Assembly: GCF_001593005.1 (NCBI RefSeq)
Contig: NZ_LQZQ01000004.1
Coordinates: forward strand, 179,021-243,020
Reading direction: 5' to 3'
Source: Roseivirga ehrenbergii
GTDB lineage: Bacteria > Bacteroidota > Bacteroidia > Cytophagales > Cyclobacteriaceae
Length of the DNA: 64,000 bases
Notes under the pieces: generated by a model
The model's database searches: none
What the model was told of the DNA's origin: nothing
The model's input: only the letters and a program-made list of their open reading frames with translations
Made by a program: the position numbers and the translations under genes
Shown: piece by piece, positions 29,678 through 41,251 of the stretch
Layout of the letters: each line of letters begins with the position of its first letter
Numbering within the stretch: the stretch's first letter is position 1

Positions 29678-32600
29678 TTAGTACTCTACTTCTTGTTCTT
29701 CTGATTCTGATCTATTGTAGGCGGCTTTCGCTGCTTGCAATCTCTCATAAGCTTCTTTGTTTCCAACGATAAGGTCTTCATATTCTCTCAAACCTGTACC
29801 TGCTGGAATCAAGTGACCCACGATTACGTTTTCCTTCAAGCCTTTCAAGTGGTCGGCTTTACCTCTAATTGAGGCTTCACTTAACACTTTGGTTGTCTCT
29901 TGGAATGACGCTGCAGAAATGAAACTTTCAGTTCCTAATGAAGCTTGAGTGATACCTTGAAGTTTCGGTTGTGAAACTGCTGGTTGTGCATCTCTAACTT
30001 CTACAAGCTTCATGTCTTTTCTTCTCAACGAAGAGTTTTCATCTCTTAATTGACGAGGAGTAACAATCTGACCTGGTTTTAGATTTGTAGAGTCTCCTGC
30101 ATCTGAAACCACTTTCATATCAAGCATTGCATCATTCTCTTCTCTAAAGAGGAATTTATCAACCACTTGACCTGGAAGGAAGCTAGTATCACCAGCATCC
30201 ATGATTTCTACCTTCTGCATCATTTGCTTCACGATTACTTCGATGTGCTTATCATTGATCTTCACACCTTGTAGTCGGTATACTTCCTGAATTTCATTTA
30301 CTAAATATTCTTGAACCGCAGTTGGACCTTGAATATTCAAAATGTCATTTGGAGTAATAGCACCATCAGATAAAGAATAACCTGCTCTTACAAAGTCATT
30401 GTCTTGTACAAGAATGTGTTTAGACAATGGCACCATGTATTTCTTCTTCACACCATCTTTAGATTCGATGAAGATTTCTCGGTTACCTCTCTTAATTCCA
30501 CCGTAAGTAACAACACCGTCAATTTCTGACACTACTGCTGGGTTAGATGGGTTTCTAGCTTCAAACAATTCCGTTACTCTTGGAAGACCCCCAGTAATAT
30601 CTCGAGATTTACCCATTGTTCTAGGGATTTTAGCAAGTGGTTGCCCCACTTTAACTTTATCACCGGCTTCAACAGCTAAGTGAGCCCCTACTGGAATGTT
30701 ATAAGCTTTAGTATCGTTTTTAGAGTTTACAATAACCGCAGGGTTTTTAGTTTTATCTCTGGTGTCAGTGATAACTTTTTCTCTGTGGCCTGTTTGCTCA
30801 TCAAACTCTTCTTTAAATGTAACACCTTCTTCAATGGCATCGAATTCTACTTTACCATCGAATTCAGAAAGAATTACAGCGTTATATGGATCCCACTTAC
30901 AAAGTTGTTGTCCTTTTTCAACCTTATCTCCTTCTTTAACATCAAGAGTTGCTCCGTAAGGAACGTGGTTAGAAATAAGCACTTTGTTAGTTTTGGCGTC
31001 AACGATCTGAATTTCTCCAGTACGCCCCATTACCATTTCTATTTTATTACCATCGTTGTCGGTAGTTGGAAGTGATCTAAGTTCTTCGAACTTGATAACA
31101 CCATCAAACTTGGCTTTAACTGTTGCATCAACTGCAATGTTAGAAGCCGTACCCCCAACGTGGAAAGTTCTCAAAGTAAGCTGTGTTCCTGGCTCACCAA
31201 TCGACTGTGCTGCAATTACACCAACAGCCTCGCCTTTTTCGACCATATTAGAGGTAGATAAGTTTCTACCGTAACATTTGGCACAAATTCCGCGCTTGGT
31301 TTCACAAGTCAACACCGATCTGATCTCTACTTCGTCAATCGCAGTTTCATCAATACGAGCTGCTATTTCTTCCGTGAACTCTTCTCCGGCTGAAATTATC
31401 AATTCCTCGGAGATTGGATCGAAAATATCGTGAACAGAAACTCTACCTAAAATTCTCTCAGATAAAGATTCAACTACATCTTCGTTATCTTTCAAAGCAG
31501 ATACTGTCAAACCTCTTAAAGTTCCACAGTCTTCTTCGTTAACAACAGCATCTTGGGCAACATCTACCAAACGTCTAGTTAAGTAACCTGCATCAGCAGT
31601 TTTAAGGGCTGTATCGGCCAAACCTTTACGAGCACCGTGAGTAGAGATAAAGTACTCAAGTACATCTAGCCCTTCCTTAAAGTTAGATAGAATAGGGTTT
31701 TCAATAATGGCACCCACAGAACCCGCAAGGTTCTTTTGTGGTTTCGCCATCAAGCCTCTCATCCCACCTAGCTGACGAATTTGCTCTCTTGAACCCCTGG
31801 CTCCAGAGTGCATCATCATATAAATAGAGTTGAAACCTTGATTATCTTCTTCCATCTCGTTCATCAAGTCATTGGTCAACTTAGTGTTAACCCTTGTCCA
31901 GATGTCGATAACTTGGTTGTAACGTTCGTTATCAGTAATCAGACCCATTAGGTAGTTTTGCCATACAGCATCAACTTCCTCTTTAGCTCCTGATACCAAT
32001 TCTTCTTTATGTTCTGGAATGTGAATATCATTCAATCCCATTGATAGACCACCTTTGTATGCCATTTGGAAACCTAGTTCTTTGATATCATCAAGGAACT
32101 GAGCCGTTCTAGCTACACCAGAGATGGCAAATACATTGGCAATAATTTTCTGAAGTTTCTTCTTCGTCAATAACTCATTCACGTATCCTACTTCTGCAGG
32201 TACTGCTTGGTTAAATAGAATACGACCAGCAACAGTTTCGATTACTTTATCTACTAAAGCATCTCCTTCTCTCACTTTCGTTTTCACATGAATGTAAGCA
32301 TGCTTAGAAACTTTTCCTTCGTTCATTGCTATAATCACCTCTTCGGCACTATAGAAACGCATTCCTTCACCATCTACTTTGAAATCTTCAGTAGATCTTC
32401 TGCCTTTAGTTACATAATACAGACCCAGAACCATGTCTTGAGAAGGTACAGTTACCGGAGCTCCGTTAGCTGGGTTAAGAATGTTGTGTGAAGAAAGCAT
32501 TAGTGTTGAGGCTTCCAATACTGCTTCGTGCCCTAGTGGTACGTGAACAGCCATTTGGTCACCATCAAAGTCAGCGTTAAATGCTGTACATACTAATGGG

Positions 32601-33991
32601 TGCAATTGAATTGCTTTTCCTTCAATTAATTTTGGCTGGAAAGCCTGGATACCCAACCTGTGCAATGTAGGAGCACGGTTAAGCAATACAGGGTGTCCTT
32701 TCAATACGTTTTCAAGGATATCCCAAACCACAGGGTCTTTACGGTCCACTATTTTCTTGGCAGACTTCACAGTCTTAACAATACCTCTCTCAATCAGTTT
32801 TCTGATAATGAATGGCTTGAAAAGCTCGGCAGCCATATTTTTTGGCAAACCACATTCGTGAAGCTTCAACTCTGGCCCTACTACAATTACAGAACGACCT
32901 GAGTAATCCACCCTTTTTCCTAGCAAGTTCTGACGGAAACGACCTTGCTTACCTTTAAGCATATCACTTAAAGATTTCAAAGCTCTATTACCATCTGAAC
33001 GCACAGCATTTACTTTTCTCGAGTTATCGAAAAGAGAATCTACTGCTTCCTGAAGCATCCTTTTTTCGTTACGAAGGATTACCTCTGGTGCTTTAATATC
33101 AATTAATCTCTTAAGACGGTTATTTCTAATGATTACCCTTCTGTAAAGATCATTCAAATCTGAAGTTGCGAAACGACCTCCATCCAATGGCACCAATGGA
33201 CGCAATTCTGGTGGAATTACAGGTACCATTTTAATGATCATCCACTCTGGACGGTTCTCGATTCTTGTTCTTGCATCACGGAAAGCTTCAACAACTTTCA
33301 ACCTTTTTAAAGCTTCTGCTTTTCTTTGTTGAGAAGTATCTGTTGCTGCTTGGTGACGAAGTGCATAAGAAAGTTCGTCAAGATCAATTCTTGCCAAAAG
33401 CATCTCTAATGCATCCGCTCCCATTTTAGCGATGAATTTCTGAGGATCTTCATCATCTAACATCTGATTCTCTCTTGGAAGTTTATCTAGAATATCTAGA
33501 TACTCATCTTCAGTCAAGAAATCCATGTAGGCGATTCCGTCCTCTTCTTTCATACCAGCTTGAATTACTACATATCGTTCGTAGTAAATAATCTGATCAA
33601 GTTTTTTGGTTGGAAGACCTAGAAGGTAACCAATCTTGTTAGGCAATGATTTGAAGTACCAGATATGAGCTACAGGCACTACCAATTCGATATGACCCAT
33701 GCGCTCTCTTCTTACCTTTTTCTCGGTAACTTCAACACCACATCTATCGCAGATAATACCTTTATACCTGATTCTTTTATATTTCCCACAATGACATTCC
33801 CAATCCTTAACAGGTCCGAATATTCTTTCACAGAATAAACCGCCCATTTCTGGTTTGTATGTTCTATAGTTTATCGTTTCCGGTTGTGTAACCTCACCAT
33901 GAGAACTCTCAAGGATTGATTCCGGAGAAGCTAAGCTGATAGTGACTTTATCAAAGTCATTGTTAAGTTTTCTATTCTTTTTAAATGCCAT
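29678..33991 (-). CDS. rpoC: RNA polymerase beta' subunit
   Basis: Beta' supplies most of the clamp, the bridge helix and part of the active site. In 1437 residues the N-terminal zinc ribbon [20 protein letters not shown] is intact, the region [20 protein letters not shown] precedes the metal-binding [15 protein letters not shown], and the trigger-loop zone [20 protein letters not shown] is present, as are the second zinc-site cysteines ([19 protein letters not shown]). It is followed 3 bases later by a DUF3467 gene. No fusion with rpoB and no truncation are seen. Confidence 0.98.
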   Translation of the reverse strand: MAFKKNRKLNNDFDKVTISLASPESILESSHGEVTQPETINYRTYKPEMGGLFCERIFGPVKDWECHCGKYKRIRYKGIICDRCGVEVTEKKVRRERMGHIELVVPVAHIWYFKSLPNKIGYLLGLPTKKLDQIIYYERYVVIQAGMKEEDGIAYMDFLTEDEYLDILDKLPRENQMLDDEDPQKFIAKMGADALEMLLARIDLDELSYALRHQAATDTSQQRKAEALKRLKVVEAFRDARTRIENRPEWMIIKMVPVIPPELRPLVPLDGGRFATSDLNDLYRRVIIRNNRLKRLIDIKAPEVILRNEKRMLQEAVDSLFDNSRKVNAVRSDGNRALKSLSDMLKGKQGRFRQNLLGKRVDYSGRSVIVVGPELKLHECGLPKNMAAELFKPFIIRKLIERGIVKTVKSAKKIVDRKDPVVWDILENVLKGHPVLLNRAPTLHRLGIQAFQPKLIEGKAIQLHPLVCTAFNADFDGDQMAVHVPLGHEAVLEASTLMLSSHNILNPANGAPVTVPSQDMVLGLYYVTKGRRSTEDFKVDGEGMRFYSAEEVIIAMNEGKVSKHAYIHVKTKVREGDALVDKVIETVAGRILFNQAVPAEVGYVNELLTKKKLQKIIANVFAISGVARTAQFLDDIKELGFQMAYKGGLSMGLNDIHIPEHKEELVSGAKEEVDAVWQNYLMGLITDNERYNQVIDIWTRVNTKLTNDLMNEMEEDNQGFNSIYMMMHSGARGSREQIRQLGGMRGLMAKPQKNLAGSVGAIIENPILSNFKEGLDVLEYFISTHGARKGLADTALKTADAGYLTRRLVDVAQDAVVNEEDCGTLRGLTVSALKDNEDVVESLSERILGRVSVHDIFDPISEELIISAGEEFTEEIAARIDETAIDEVEIRSVLTCETKRGICAKCYGRNLSTSNMVEKGEAVGVIAAQSIGEPGTQLTLRTFHVGGTASNIAVDATVKAKFDGVIKFEELRSLPTTDNDGNKIEMVMGRTGEIQIVDAKTNKVLISNHVPYGATLDVKEGDKVEKGQQLCKWDPYNAVILSEFDGKVEFDAIEEGVTFKEEFDEQTGHREKVITDTRDKTKNPAVIVNSKNDTKAYNIPVGAHLAVEAGDKVKVGQPLAKIPRTMGKSRDITGGLPRVTELFEARNPSNPAVVSEIDGVVTYGGIKRGNREIFIESKDGVKKKYMVPLSKHILVQDNDFVRAGYSLSDGAITPNDILNIQGPTAVQEYLVNEIQEVYRLQGVKINDKHIEVIVKQMMQKVEIMDAGDTSFLPGQVVDKFLFREENDAMLDMKVVSDAGDSTNLKPGQIVTPRQLRDENSSLRRKDMKLVEVRDAQPAVSQPKLQGITQASLGTESFISAASFQETTKVLSEASIRGKADHLKGLKENVIVGHLIPAGTGLREYEDLIVGNKEAYERLQAAKAAYNRSESEEQEVEY

Positions 33992-34033
33992 AGCTTTTGT
34001 ATTCTAATTTATTGGCCGAAGCCTGTTTAAGAA

Positions 34034-37000
34034 TTAGTCAAGTGTAATTTCAAGTGCCAAACCTCTTAGTTCGTGAACCAATACGTTGAATGATTCAGGA
34101 ATATTTGGTTTAGGAATATTCTCACCTTTCACGATGGCTTCGTAGGCTTTCGCTCTACCAATCACGTCATCAGATTTTACGGTTAGAATTTCCTGCAACA
34201 CATGAGATGCGCCAAAGGCCTCAAGAGCCCAAACCTCCATCTCACCAAAACGCTGACCACCAAACTGGGCTTTACCACCCAATGGCTGTTGAGTAATGAG
34301 AGAGTAAGGTCCGATAGAACGCGCGTGCATTTTATCGTCAACCAAGTGACCTAGTTTCAGCATGTAAGCAATACCTACTGTAACTGGTTGGTCAAATTTT
34401 ACACCAGACAAACCATCATATAGATAAGCACGACCAGCATCTGGCAATCCAGCCTCAGCCAATTCAGCTTGAACTTCTTCCATAGTAGCACCGTCAAAAA
34501 TTGGAGTAGCATATTTTCTACCCAACTCTAATCCAGCCCATGCCAATACAGTTTCGTATATCTGACCAATGTTCATCCTCGAAGGTACACCAAGTGGATT
34601 CAATACAATATCCATTGGAGTTCCATCCTCTAGGAATGGCATATCTTCTTCTCTAACAATTCTGGCTACAACACCCTTGTTACCGTGACGACCCGCCATT
34701 TTATCACCCACTTTAAGCTTACGCTTTTTAGCAATGTAAACTTTGGCCAATTGCACGATACCTGTTGGCAATTCATCACCTACTTCGATTGTGAAACGCT
34801 TACGTTTGAATTCACCCGCAATTTCGTTTCTCTTCAGTTGGTAATTCTTCACCATACGAACGATAATCTGATTAGTCTTATCGTCAGTAGTCCAATTATC
34901 AAGGTTCAAATCAGAAATTAGGTTAACTTCTTCCTGAACGTTGTAGTTACTTTCGTCTCTGTATATGTTTTTCTCAGGGAAGATGTTTTCTGTAATATTG
35001 GTTTTGTTGAACTTCACTCCTTTCGAAATGACCTCATCACCAAATTTATGTTTTACTCCTTGAGAAGTTTTTCCTTGTAGCAAAGAGAAGATTTTGTCAA
35101 TCATTTCATTTCTCACAGCAGTCAAATCTTTGCTGTACTGAGCTTTCAATGCTTCAACCTCTTTCTTTGATTTTGCTCTAAGATCTTTATCTTTCTTAGG
35201 TCTTGAGAACAACTTAGTGTCAATCACCACACCTTGAAGCGAAGGAGATGCTTTCAAAGATGCATCTTTCACGTCACCAGCTTTATCTCCGAAGATGGCT
35301 CTTAAAAGCTTCTCTTCTGGAGTTGGATCAGTTTCACCTTTAGGGGTAATTTTACCAATCAGAATATCACCTTCTTTGATTTCAGCTCCTACTCTGATGA
35401 TACCATTCTCATCAAGGTTTTTCACTGCTTCCTCACTTACATTCGGAATCTCAGAAGTTAATTCTTCTTCACCTCTTTTTGTATCTCTAACTTCAAGTTC
35501 GTATTCATCGATGTGAATTGAGGTGAACACGTCATCTCTAACTACTCTCTCTGAAATTACAATTGCATCCTCGAAGTTATATCCTTGCCAAGGCATATAG
35601 GCTACTCTCAGGTTTTTACCTAAAGCTAATTCTCCATTTTGGGTAGAATATCCCTCACAAAGTACTTGTCCCTTCACAACCTTGTCACCTTTCAATACGA
35701 TTGGTGTAAGATTTATAGAAGTGTCTTGGTTGGTTCTTCTGAACTTAATCAATTTGTACGTTTTGTACTCATTGTAGAAGTTCACTAACTCATCCTCAGT
35801 ACTTTGTTCGTACTTTATAATAATTTTTTCAGCATCAACATAGTGAACAACTCCAGTTCCTTCAGCTATTACTAGCATTCTAGAATCTCTCGCTGCTCTA
35901 CCTTCCAAACCAGTTCCTACAATCGGAGCTTCAGGTTTTAATAAAGGCACTGCTTGACGCTGCATGTTCGATCCCATCAATGCCCTGTTTGCATCATCAT
36001 GCTCAAGGAAAGGAATCAATGAAGCTGCAACAGATACAATTTGGTTAGGAGCTACATCCATGTAAGTAAGCTCATTCGGCTCTACTACAGGAAAATCTCC
36101 TTCAAATCTTGCTTTTACTCTGTCGTTTACGAAAGTACCCTTATCATCCAAAGGCGCGTTAGCCTGTGCAATGTTGTGAGTATCTTCTTCTTCAGCAGTA
36201 AGGTAAACCACATCTTCAGACATGTTTACTTTACTTTCTTTTACTTTTCTATATGGAGTCTCAATGAATCCCATGCTGTTAATCTTAGCATGAACACATA
36301 GAGATGAAATCAAACCAATGTTTGGTCCCTCTGGAGTTTCAATTGTACAAAGACGTCCGTAGTGAGTATAGTGAACATCACGAACCTCAAAACCTGCTCT
36401 TTCTCTTGAAAGACCACCTGGCCCTAAGGCTGACAATCTTCTTTTGTGAGTAATCTCTGCCAATGGATTCGTTTGATCCATAAACTGAGAAAGCTGATTC
36501 GTTCCAAAGAACGAGTTAATCACAGAAGAAAGTGTTCTTGCGTTAATAAGGTCCACAGGTTTGAAGTCCTCATTATCACGAACGTTCATTCTTTCTTTGA
36601 TCGTTCTAGCCATTCTGGCCAAACCAACACCAAACTGAGCGTATAATTGCTCACCTACTGTTCTAACTCTTCTATTAGATAAGTGGTCAATATCATCCAC
36701 TACAGCTTTAGAGTTAATCAACCCGATCAAGTATTTCACAATTGAAATAATATCCTGAGTTGTTAATACTCTCTTATCGAAAGAGATATCCAAGCCGAGC
36801 TTCTTATTAATTCTGTATCTACCTACTTCTCCAAGGTCATATCTCTTATCTGAGAAGAAAAGGCTTTGAATAATATCTCTTGCAGTTTGCTCATCTGGCG
36901 CCTCAGTATTTCTCAACTGACGATAGATTTGCTCTACTGCCTCTTTTTCAGAGTTAGAGTTATCTTTTGAAAGCGTATTATATATAATAGTATAATCTGC

Positions 37001-37906
37001 AATGTTGATATCCTCTCTATGAAGGATAATAGAATCAACACCAGACTCAAGGATCATTTCTACATCATCCTCACTCAATACAGAGTCACGCTCTAATAAC
37101 ACTTCGTTTCTATCGATAGATACTACTTCTCCAGTATCCTCATCTACGAAATCTTCAATCCAAGTCTTAAGAACTCTTGCTGCAAGCTTTCTGCCTACAC
37201 CCTTCTTAAGCTGGGCCTTATTAGCTTTAACCTCTTCAGACAAGCCAAATAGGTCAAGAATATCTTTATCTGTACCGTAACCGATGGCTCTTAAAAGCGT
37301 GGTTACTGGGAATTTCTTTTTACGGTCAATGTAGGCGTACATTACGCTATTAACGTCTGTCGCAAATTCAATCCAAGAACCTTTAAAAGGAATAATTCTG
37401 GCAGAATATAAAGCGGTACCGTTAGTATGCTTGCTTTGCGCAAAGAACACACCAGGAGATCTATGTAACTGAGAAACAATTACTCTTTCCGCACCATTTA
37501 CCACGAACGACCCCTTTACGGTCATATAAGGAATATTCCCTAAGAATACTTCTTGTTCGATGGTTTCAAAATCCTCGTGATCTGCATCATTACATGTTAG
37601 ACGAAGTTTTGCTTTTAATGGGACAGAGTAGGTAAGTCCTCTATCAATACACTCTTCAACAGAGTATTTTGGAGGATCAACCAAGTAATCAATGAACTCT
37701 AATACAAAGTTATCTCGTGAATCAGAAATGGGGAAATTTTCTGAAAATACTTTGAAAAGGCCATCTTGAGTCCTTTTTTCAGCAGGAGTTTCAAGCTGAA
37801 AAAAATCTTCGAAAGACTTCACTTGTATGTCAAGAAAATCAGGGTAATCAAGAACTGATTTAATTGAAGAAAAACTTATTCTTTCTGTTTGAATTGCGTT
37901 AGCCAA
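34034..37906 (-). CDS. rpoB: RNA polymerase beta subunit (TTG start)
   Basis: Beta provides one jaw of the polymerase and the rifampicin pocket. The 1290-residue protein shows the rifampicin region [20 protein letters not shown] and [20 protein letters not shown]. It also has the active-site [17 protein letters not shown] zone and the C-terminal [20 protein letters not shown]. The start at 37906 is TTG: an in-frame TAA lies five codons upstream with no ATG in between, and the next ATG is over 100 codons inside. It follows rplL after a structured 176-base gap. Confidence 0.97.
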   Translation of the reverse strand: MANAIQTERISFSSIKSVLDYPDFLDIQVKSFEDFFQLETPAEKRTQDGLFKVFSENFPISDSRDNFVLEFIDYLVDPPKYSVEECIDRGLTYSVPLKAKLRLTCNDADHEDFETIEQEVFLGNIPYMTVKGSFVVNGAERVIVSQLHRSPGVFFAQSKHTNGTALYSARIIPFKGSWIEFATDVNSVMYAYIDRKKKFPVTTLLRAIGYGTDKDILDLFGLSEEVKANKAQLKKGVGRKLAARVLKTWIEDFVDEDTGEVVSIDRNEVLLERDSVLSEDDVEMILESGVDSIILHREDINIADYTIIYNTLSKDNSNSEKEAVEQIYRQLRNTEAPDEQTARDIIQSLFFSDKRYDLGEVGRYRINKKLGLDISFDKRVLTTQDIISIVKYLIGLINSKAVVDDIDHLSNRRVRTVGEQLYAQFGVGLARMARTIKERMNVRDNEDFKPVDLINARTLSSVINSFFGTNQLSQFMDQTNPLAEITHKRRLSALGPGGLSRERAGFEVRDVHYTHYGRLCTIETPEGPNIGLISSLCVHAKINSMGFIETPYRKVKESKVNMSEDVVYLTAEEEDTHNIAQANAPLDDKGTFVNDRVKARFEGDFPVVEPNELTYMDVAPNQIVSVAASLIPFLEHDDANRALMGSNMQRQAVPLLKPEAPIVGTGLEGRAARDSRMLVIAEGTGVVHYVDAEKIIIKYEQSTEDELVNFYNEYKTYKLIKFRRTNQDTSINLTPIVLKGDKVVKGQVLCEGYSTQNGELALGKNLRVAYMPWQGYNFEDAIVISERVVRDDVFTSIHIDEYELEVRDTKRGEEELTSEIPNVSEEAVKNLDENGIIRVGAEIKEGDILIGKITPKGETDPTPEEKLLRAIFGDKAGDVKDASLKASPSLQGVVIDTKLFSRPKKDKDLRAKSKKEVEALKAQYSKDLTAVRNEMIDKIFSLLQGKTSQGVKHKFGDEVISKGVKFNKTNITENIFPEKNIYRDESNYNVQEEVNLISDLNLDNWTTDDKTNQIIVRMVKNYQLKRNEIAGEFKRKRFTIEVGDELPTGIVQLAKVYIAKKRKLKVGDKMAGRHGNKGVVARIVREEDMPFLEDGTPMDIVLNPLGVPSRMNIGQIYETVLAWAGLELGRKYATPIFDGATMEEVQAELAEAGLPDAGRAYLYDGLSGVKFDQPVTVGIAYMLKLGHLVDDKMHARSIGPYSLITQQPLGGKAQFGGQRFGEMEVWALEAFGASHVLQEILTVKSDDVIGRAKAYEAIVKGENIPKPNIPESFNVLVHELRGLALEITLD

Positions 37907-38082
37907 GGCCGTAATATTTTAGTTTAAACCAAGAATAATTTTTGCACTTAAAGCGTACAAAGGCTTGTAGAGAAAAACCTCTTTACTGTATACAAACAGG
38001 AAAAGACCCATGATACCGATCCCGAAATTCGGGAAGGGATCAGGGCCTGTTCCTTTGCCATAGTTAGCTATGGCCAGTCAAA
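37907..38082 (-). promoter_or_regulatory. rplL-rpoB intergenic region with hairpins
   Basis: The 176-base gap holds a GCCATAG/CTATGGC stem (38057-38074) right after rplL. It also holds a palindrome CCCGAA-A-TTCGGG (38021-38033) that can compete with GATCCC/GGGATC (38018-38041). Neither is followed by a good T run. In E. coli the same gap contains an attenuator and a processing site that reduce rpoBC expression relative to ribosomal proteins; a similar role is plausible here. No exact TAnnTTTG promoter is seen. Confidence 0.5.
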
Positions 38083-38463
38083 TTACTTAAGCTCTACTTC
38101 AGCACCAGCTTCTTCAAGCTGCTTTTTAAGTGCTTCTGCTTCGTCTTTAGCTACACCTTCTTTAATTGCTTTAGGAGCGCTGTCCACGATTTCTTTAGCT
38201 TCTTTCAATCCCAAACCAGTCAATTCTTTAACTAGTTTAACAACGGCTAGCTTTGAAGCACCAGCAGCAGTCAACACTACGTCAAAAGCCGACTTTTCTT
38301 CAGCAGCACCTTCGCCATCACCACCAGCAGGACCAGCAGCAACTGCTACCGCTGCAGCAGCAGGCTCAATACCGTATTCGTTTTTAAGGATATCAGCTAA
38401 TTCGTTAACTTCCTTTACAGTTAAGTTTACCAACTGCTCTGCGAAATCTTTTAAATCTGCCAT
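38083..38463 (-). CDS. rplL: 50S ribosomal protein L7/L12
   Basis: L7/L12 forms the multi-copy stalk that recruits translation GTPases. The 126-residue protein has an N-terminal dimer domain ([20 protein letters not shown]), an alanine/glycine hinge ([20 protein letters not shown]), and the C-terminal factor-binding domain [40 protein letters not shown]. It follows rplJ by 40 bases. Confidence 0.97.
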   Translation of the reverse strand: MADLKDFAEQLVNLTVKEVNELADILKNEYGIEPAAAAVAVAAGPAGGDGEGAAEEKSAFDVVLTAAGASKLAVVKLVKELTGLGLKEAKEIVDSAPKAIKEGVAKDEAEALKKQLEEAGAEVELK

Positions 38464-38503
38464 TTTTGATTTTGTTTATTAAATTCTAAATCTTGATTAA
38501 TTA

Positions 38504-39037
38504 CTAATTTTCACGCTCAGATAATGTCTGAAGAATTCCTGCCAATTTGCCACCAGCACCTTTAAGGCCTGAAATAACATTTTTAGCTGGTGATTGTAAC
38601 AATCCTATCACCTCTCCGATAAGTTCAGCCTTAGACTTAAGACTGCTCAACATATCTAAATTCTCCTCCCCAATGAAAAGATCGGTATCGATGGAAGCAC
38701 CTTTCAACATTGGAGATTTTAAACCTGATTTTTTTCTAAATTCTTTGATCAATTTCGCAGGAGAATTCGCGTCCTCACCTGAGAACATTATTCCTGAAAA
38801 ACCTTTCAAAACTTTTTCGTCAAACGGAGCATAATCAGCATCCATTTTCTCCAAAGCTTTCTGAATCAAAGTATTTTTAAACACTCTATACTCTATACCC
38901 TTTTCGAAGCATAGTCTTCTAAGTGCCGTGGTTTGTGCAACCGACATTCCGGAAGCATCAGTTATGTAGAAATTGTTGTTAACAGAAAATTTCTGAAACA
39001 ATTCTTCAATTAATACGCCTTTTTCTGCTCTAGTCAT
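38504..39037 (-). CDS. rplJ: 50S ribosomal protein L10
   Basis: L10 anchors the L7/L12 stalk to 23S rRNA. The 177-residue protein begins MTRAEKGVLIEELFQKFSVN, contains NFYITDASGMSVAQTTALRR and VFKNTLIQKALEKMDADYAP, and ends in an alpha-helical tail (LKGAGGKLAGILQTLSEREN) that carries the stalk dimers. Only 2 bases separate it from rplA, so the L10 leader known from gammaproteobacteria is absent in this position. Confidence 0.95.
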   Translation of the reverse strand: MTRAEKGVLIEELFQKFSVNNNFYITDASGMSVAQTTALRRLCFEKGIEYRVFKNTLIQKALEKMDADYAPFDEKVLKGFSGIMFSGEDANSPAKLIKEFRKKSGLKSPMLKGASIDTDLFIGEENLDMLSSLKSKAELIGEVIGLLQSPAKNVISGLKGAGGKLAGILQTLSEREN

Positions 39038-39039
39038 GA

Positions 39040-39738
39040 TTATATGCCCGAAATGGAGTTTTTATCAATTTTAATACCTGGACTTTGAGTCGAAGACAAG
39101 TTGATACTCTTAAAATAAGTACCTTTTGCCGATGCAGGTTTCAATCTTGAGATGGTTTGAATTACTTCAGTCGCATTTTCAATAATCTTCTCTGCTGAGA
39201 AAGACGCCTTTCCAATACTTGTATGAATAATACCAAACTTATCGACTTTGAAATCGATTTTACCTCCCTTAACTTCTTCAACTGCTTTTCCAACTTCCAA
39301 AGTAACTGTACCAGATTTTGGGTTTGGCATCAAACCTCTTGGCCCTAGAACTCGACCTAAACGACCTACTTTCGCCATAACCGTTGGCATAGTGATAATG
39401 ACATCAATGTCAGTCCACCCACCCTCAATTTTAGCAATGTAATCATCTAGACCAACGTGATCTGCACCAGCATCTCTTGCTTCCTGCTCTTTGTCAGGAG
39501 AACACAATACTAATACTTTCACTTCTTTTCCAGTACCATGAGGAAGTGCCACCACTCCTCTAACCATCTGGTCTGCCTTGCGCGGATCCACTCCTAAACG
39601 AATATCGATATCAACAGAAGCATCAAATTTTGCAGTGGAAATTTCCTTTACAATTGATGATGCATCCGTCAAAGAATAATCTTTTTGTGGATCGTATTTA
39701 CTTAAAGCTTCTTTTTGCTTTTTTGTCAACTTTGCCAT
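39040..39738 (-). CDS. rplA: 50S ribosomal protein L1
   Basis: L1 forms the mobile stalk by the E site and in E. coli represses the L11-L1 transcript. The 232 residues show [24 protein letters not shown] stretches ([20 protein letters not shown]), the signature [40 protein letters not shown] and a C-terminal [20 protein letters not shown]. It lies 12 bases after rplK and 2 bases before rplJ. Confidence 0.97.
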   Translation of the reverse strand: MAKLTKKQKEALSKYDPQKDYSLTDASSIVKEISTAKFDASVDIDIRLGVDPRKADQMVRGVVALPHGTGKEVKVLVLCSPDKEQEARDAGADHVGLDDYIAKIEGGWTDIDVIITMPTVMAKVGRLGRVLGPRGLMPNPKSGTVTLEVGKAVEEVKGGKIDFKVDKFGIIHTSIGKASFSAEKIIENATEVIQTISRLKPASAKGTYFKSINLSSTQSPGIKIDKNSISGI

Positions 39739-39750
39739 TTCAACAAATCT

Positions 39751-40194
39751 TTAGTTTTCCCAAGGTGCTTTACCGGTCACTCTAATGCCCATGCTTCGTG
39801 CAGTGCCAGCTACCATTTTCATAGCAGATTCCACTGTAAAAGCATTCAAATCCGTCATCTTAACTTCCGCAATCTCTTTCACTTGAGCCCAAGTTACCGA
39901 ACCGACTTTAATACGGTTTGGCTCATTAGAACCCTTTTTGAGTTTCGATGCTTCCATTAACATTACCGGTGCTGGTGGTGTTTTGATTACAAAGTCAAAA
40001 GACTTATCAGAATAAATGGTAATTAATACAGGTAGTACCTGTCCCATTTTATCCTGAGAACGTCCATTGAATTGCTTACAAAACTCCATGATGTTAAGTC
40101 CTTTCGAACCTAAAGCAGGACCAACCGGAGGGGAAGGGTTTGCTTGACCTCCCTTAACTTGCAACTTCAGATAACCAGATATTTCCTTAGCCAT
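39751..40194 (-). CDS. rplK: 50S ribosomal protein L11
   Basis: L11 is at the base of the stalk, part of the GTPase-associated centre, and needed for the stringent-response signal via RelA. The 147 residues show [60 protein letters not shown] and the C-terminal [20 protein letters not shown]. It lies 2 bases after nusG. Confidence 0.97.
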   Translation of the reverse strand: MAKEISGYLKLQVKGGQANPSPPVGPALGSKGLNIMEFCKQFNGRSQDKMGQVLPVLITIYSDKSFDFVIKTPPAPVMLMEASKLKKGSNEPNRIKVGSVTWAQVKEIAEVKMTDLNAFTVESAMKMVAGTARSMGIRVTGKAPWEN

Positions 40195-40196
40195 CT

Positions 40197-40757
40197 TTAA
40201 TCTTGTTTTTCGACTTGCATGTAACTTAATTCAACAGGGGTATTTCGGCCGAAAATCTTAACCATAACATTAAGTTTTCTTCTCTCCTCAAAAACCTCCT
40301 CAATTGTACCTGTAAACCCACTGAAAGGCCCATCCATTACTTTAATGGACTCTCCAACTATATATGGTGTATCAATGTGTTCATCAAATTCATCGATTTC
40401 CTCAACCTTACCTAAAATACGGTCGACTTCAATCTGTCGTAACGGAACAGGAGGAGTGTTGGAAGCATCCCCCCCCTTTTGACCTAAGAACCCTATGATA
40501 CCAGGAATATTTTTAATCATATGAATGACCTCACCATTAGTAAGATCTGCTTGAACCATGATATAGCCCGGAAACATGTTTTTATCACGCGAACGTTTTT
40601 TTCCGTTACGCATTTCATACACCTTTTCCGAAGGAATCAACACTTGAGGAATATGGTCTTGGAATTTCTCCCTATCCACTTCATTCTCCAAATACTCTTT
40701 AGATTTCCTTTCTTGACCAGACACGGCCCGAACCATATACCACTTCAGCTCTGCCAT
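40197..40757 (-). CDS. nusG: Transcription antitermination/elongation factor NusG
   Basis: NusG binds the clamp of RNA polymerase and links it to ribosome or Rho. The chosen ATG at 40757 gives 186 residues opening [20 protein letters not shown], the standard NusG start; the frame reaching 40790 overlaps secE. The N-terminal domain has [20 protein letters not shown], and the C-terminal KOW domain shows [20 protein letters not shown] and [20 protein letters not shown]. The KOW domain is where S10 (rpsJ, in this window) or Rho would bind. Confidence 0.96.
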   Translation of the reverse strand: MAELKWYMVRAVSGQERKSKEYLENEVDREKFQDHIPQVLIPSEKVYEMRNGKKRSRDKNMFPGYIMVQADLTNGEVIHMIKNIPGIIGFLGQKGGDASNTPPVPLRQIEVDRILGKVEEIDEFDEHIDTPYIVGESIKVMDGPFSGFTGTIEEVFEERRKLNVMVKIFGRNTPVELSYMQVEKQD

Positions 40758-40765
40758 TCTATCAA

Positions 40766-40960
40766 TTATCTTCCAATTGTGTAAAACCAATCCATGATAT
40801 TAGTAAAGCCCAAATCAATGATCCCTATAAAGAGAGCAAAAATTAAAGACGCCACTAACACCAACACAGAACTACTCTGTAGCTCAGAATATTTAGGCCA
40901 GCTCACCTTATGTCTCATTTCGAGATAAGATTCAGCGATAAATGTTTTCAGTTTACTCAT
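40766..40960 (-). CDS. secE: Preprotein translocase subunit SecE
   Basis: SecE is the small clamp protein of the SecYEG channel. The 64-residue protein has an amphipathic N-terminal helix, [20 protein letters not shown], where the conserved W-P pair lies, and one membrane span (about residues 30-50, [20 protein letters not shown]). The start [11 protein letters not shown] at 40960 is chosen over a longer frame (40984) that would run into tRNA-Trp. It is 8 bases ahead of nusG, the normal pairing in bacteria. Confidence 0.95.
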   Translation of the reverse strand: MSKLKTFIAESYLEMRHKVSWPKYSELQSSSVLVLVASLIFALFIGIIDLGFTNIMDWFYTIGR

Positions 40961-40980
40961 CGGCTTTACATTACTTATTT

Positions 40981-41055
40981 GCACGGGTGGTAAGAATCGA
41001 ACTCACGACCTTTGGTTTTGGAGACCACTGCTCTACCAGCTGAGCTACACCCGTG
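40981..41055 (-). tRNA. tRNA-Trp (CCA anticodon)
   Basis: On the minus strand the acceptor stem CACGGGT pairs with ACCCGTG. The D arm AGCTC...GAGC, an anticodon loop CTCCAAA with CCA flanked by paired GTGGT/ACCAA-type arms, and the TTCGATT T-loop are present. No CCA is encoded at the end. It sits directly between tuf and secE, inside the tuf-secE-nusG transcription unit region. Confidence 0.93.
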
Positions 41056-41164
41056 TATACTCATTAAGTCTTTTCTTTATTAATCTCTCATTTTCAACCT
41101 AAAACCAGCTCTAAAAAAGAGAATTAACATTTCAATCTTCACTATATAGCCCCAAAACGGGCTG

Positions 41165-41196
41165 CAAATGTAGGTAAAAATACTATATGAAACAAA
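41165..41196 (-). promoter_or_regulatory. Promoter of tRNA-Trp-secE-nusG-rplK, overlapping the tuf terminator
   Basis: TTTG (41196-41193), 20 bases, TACATTTG (41172-41165) then CAG on the minus strand is a full consensus match with the TTTGCA extension. The TTTG forms the last four bases of the tuf terminator stem, so termination and initiation share DNA. Confidence 0.75.
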
Positions 41197-41226
41197 CGCG
41201 TTTCCGACAAATCGAAAACGCGTTTG
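41193..41226 (-). terminator. Terminator after tuf
   Basis: CAAACGCGTTT (41193-41203) and AAACGCGTTTG (41216-41226) are perfect 11-base arms with a 12-base loop. The minus strand continues TTTC, so the T run is only moderate. It starts 26 bases past the tuf stop. Confidence 0.75.
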
Positions 41227-41251
41227 AAATATCTAATAAGCTTAGAAAGTT

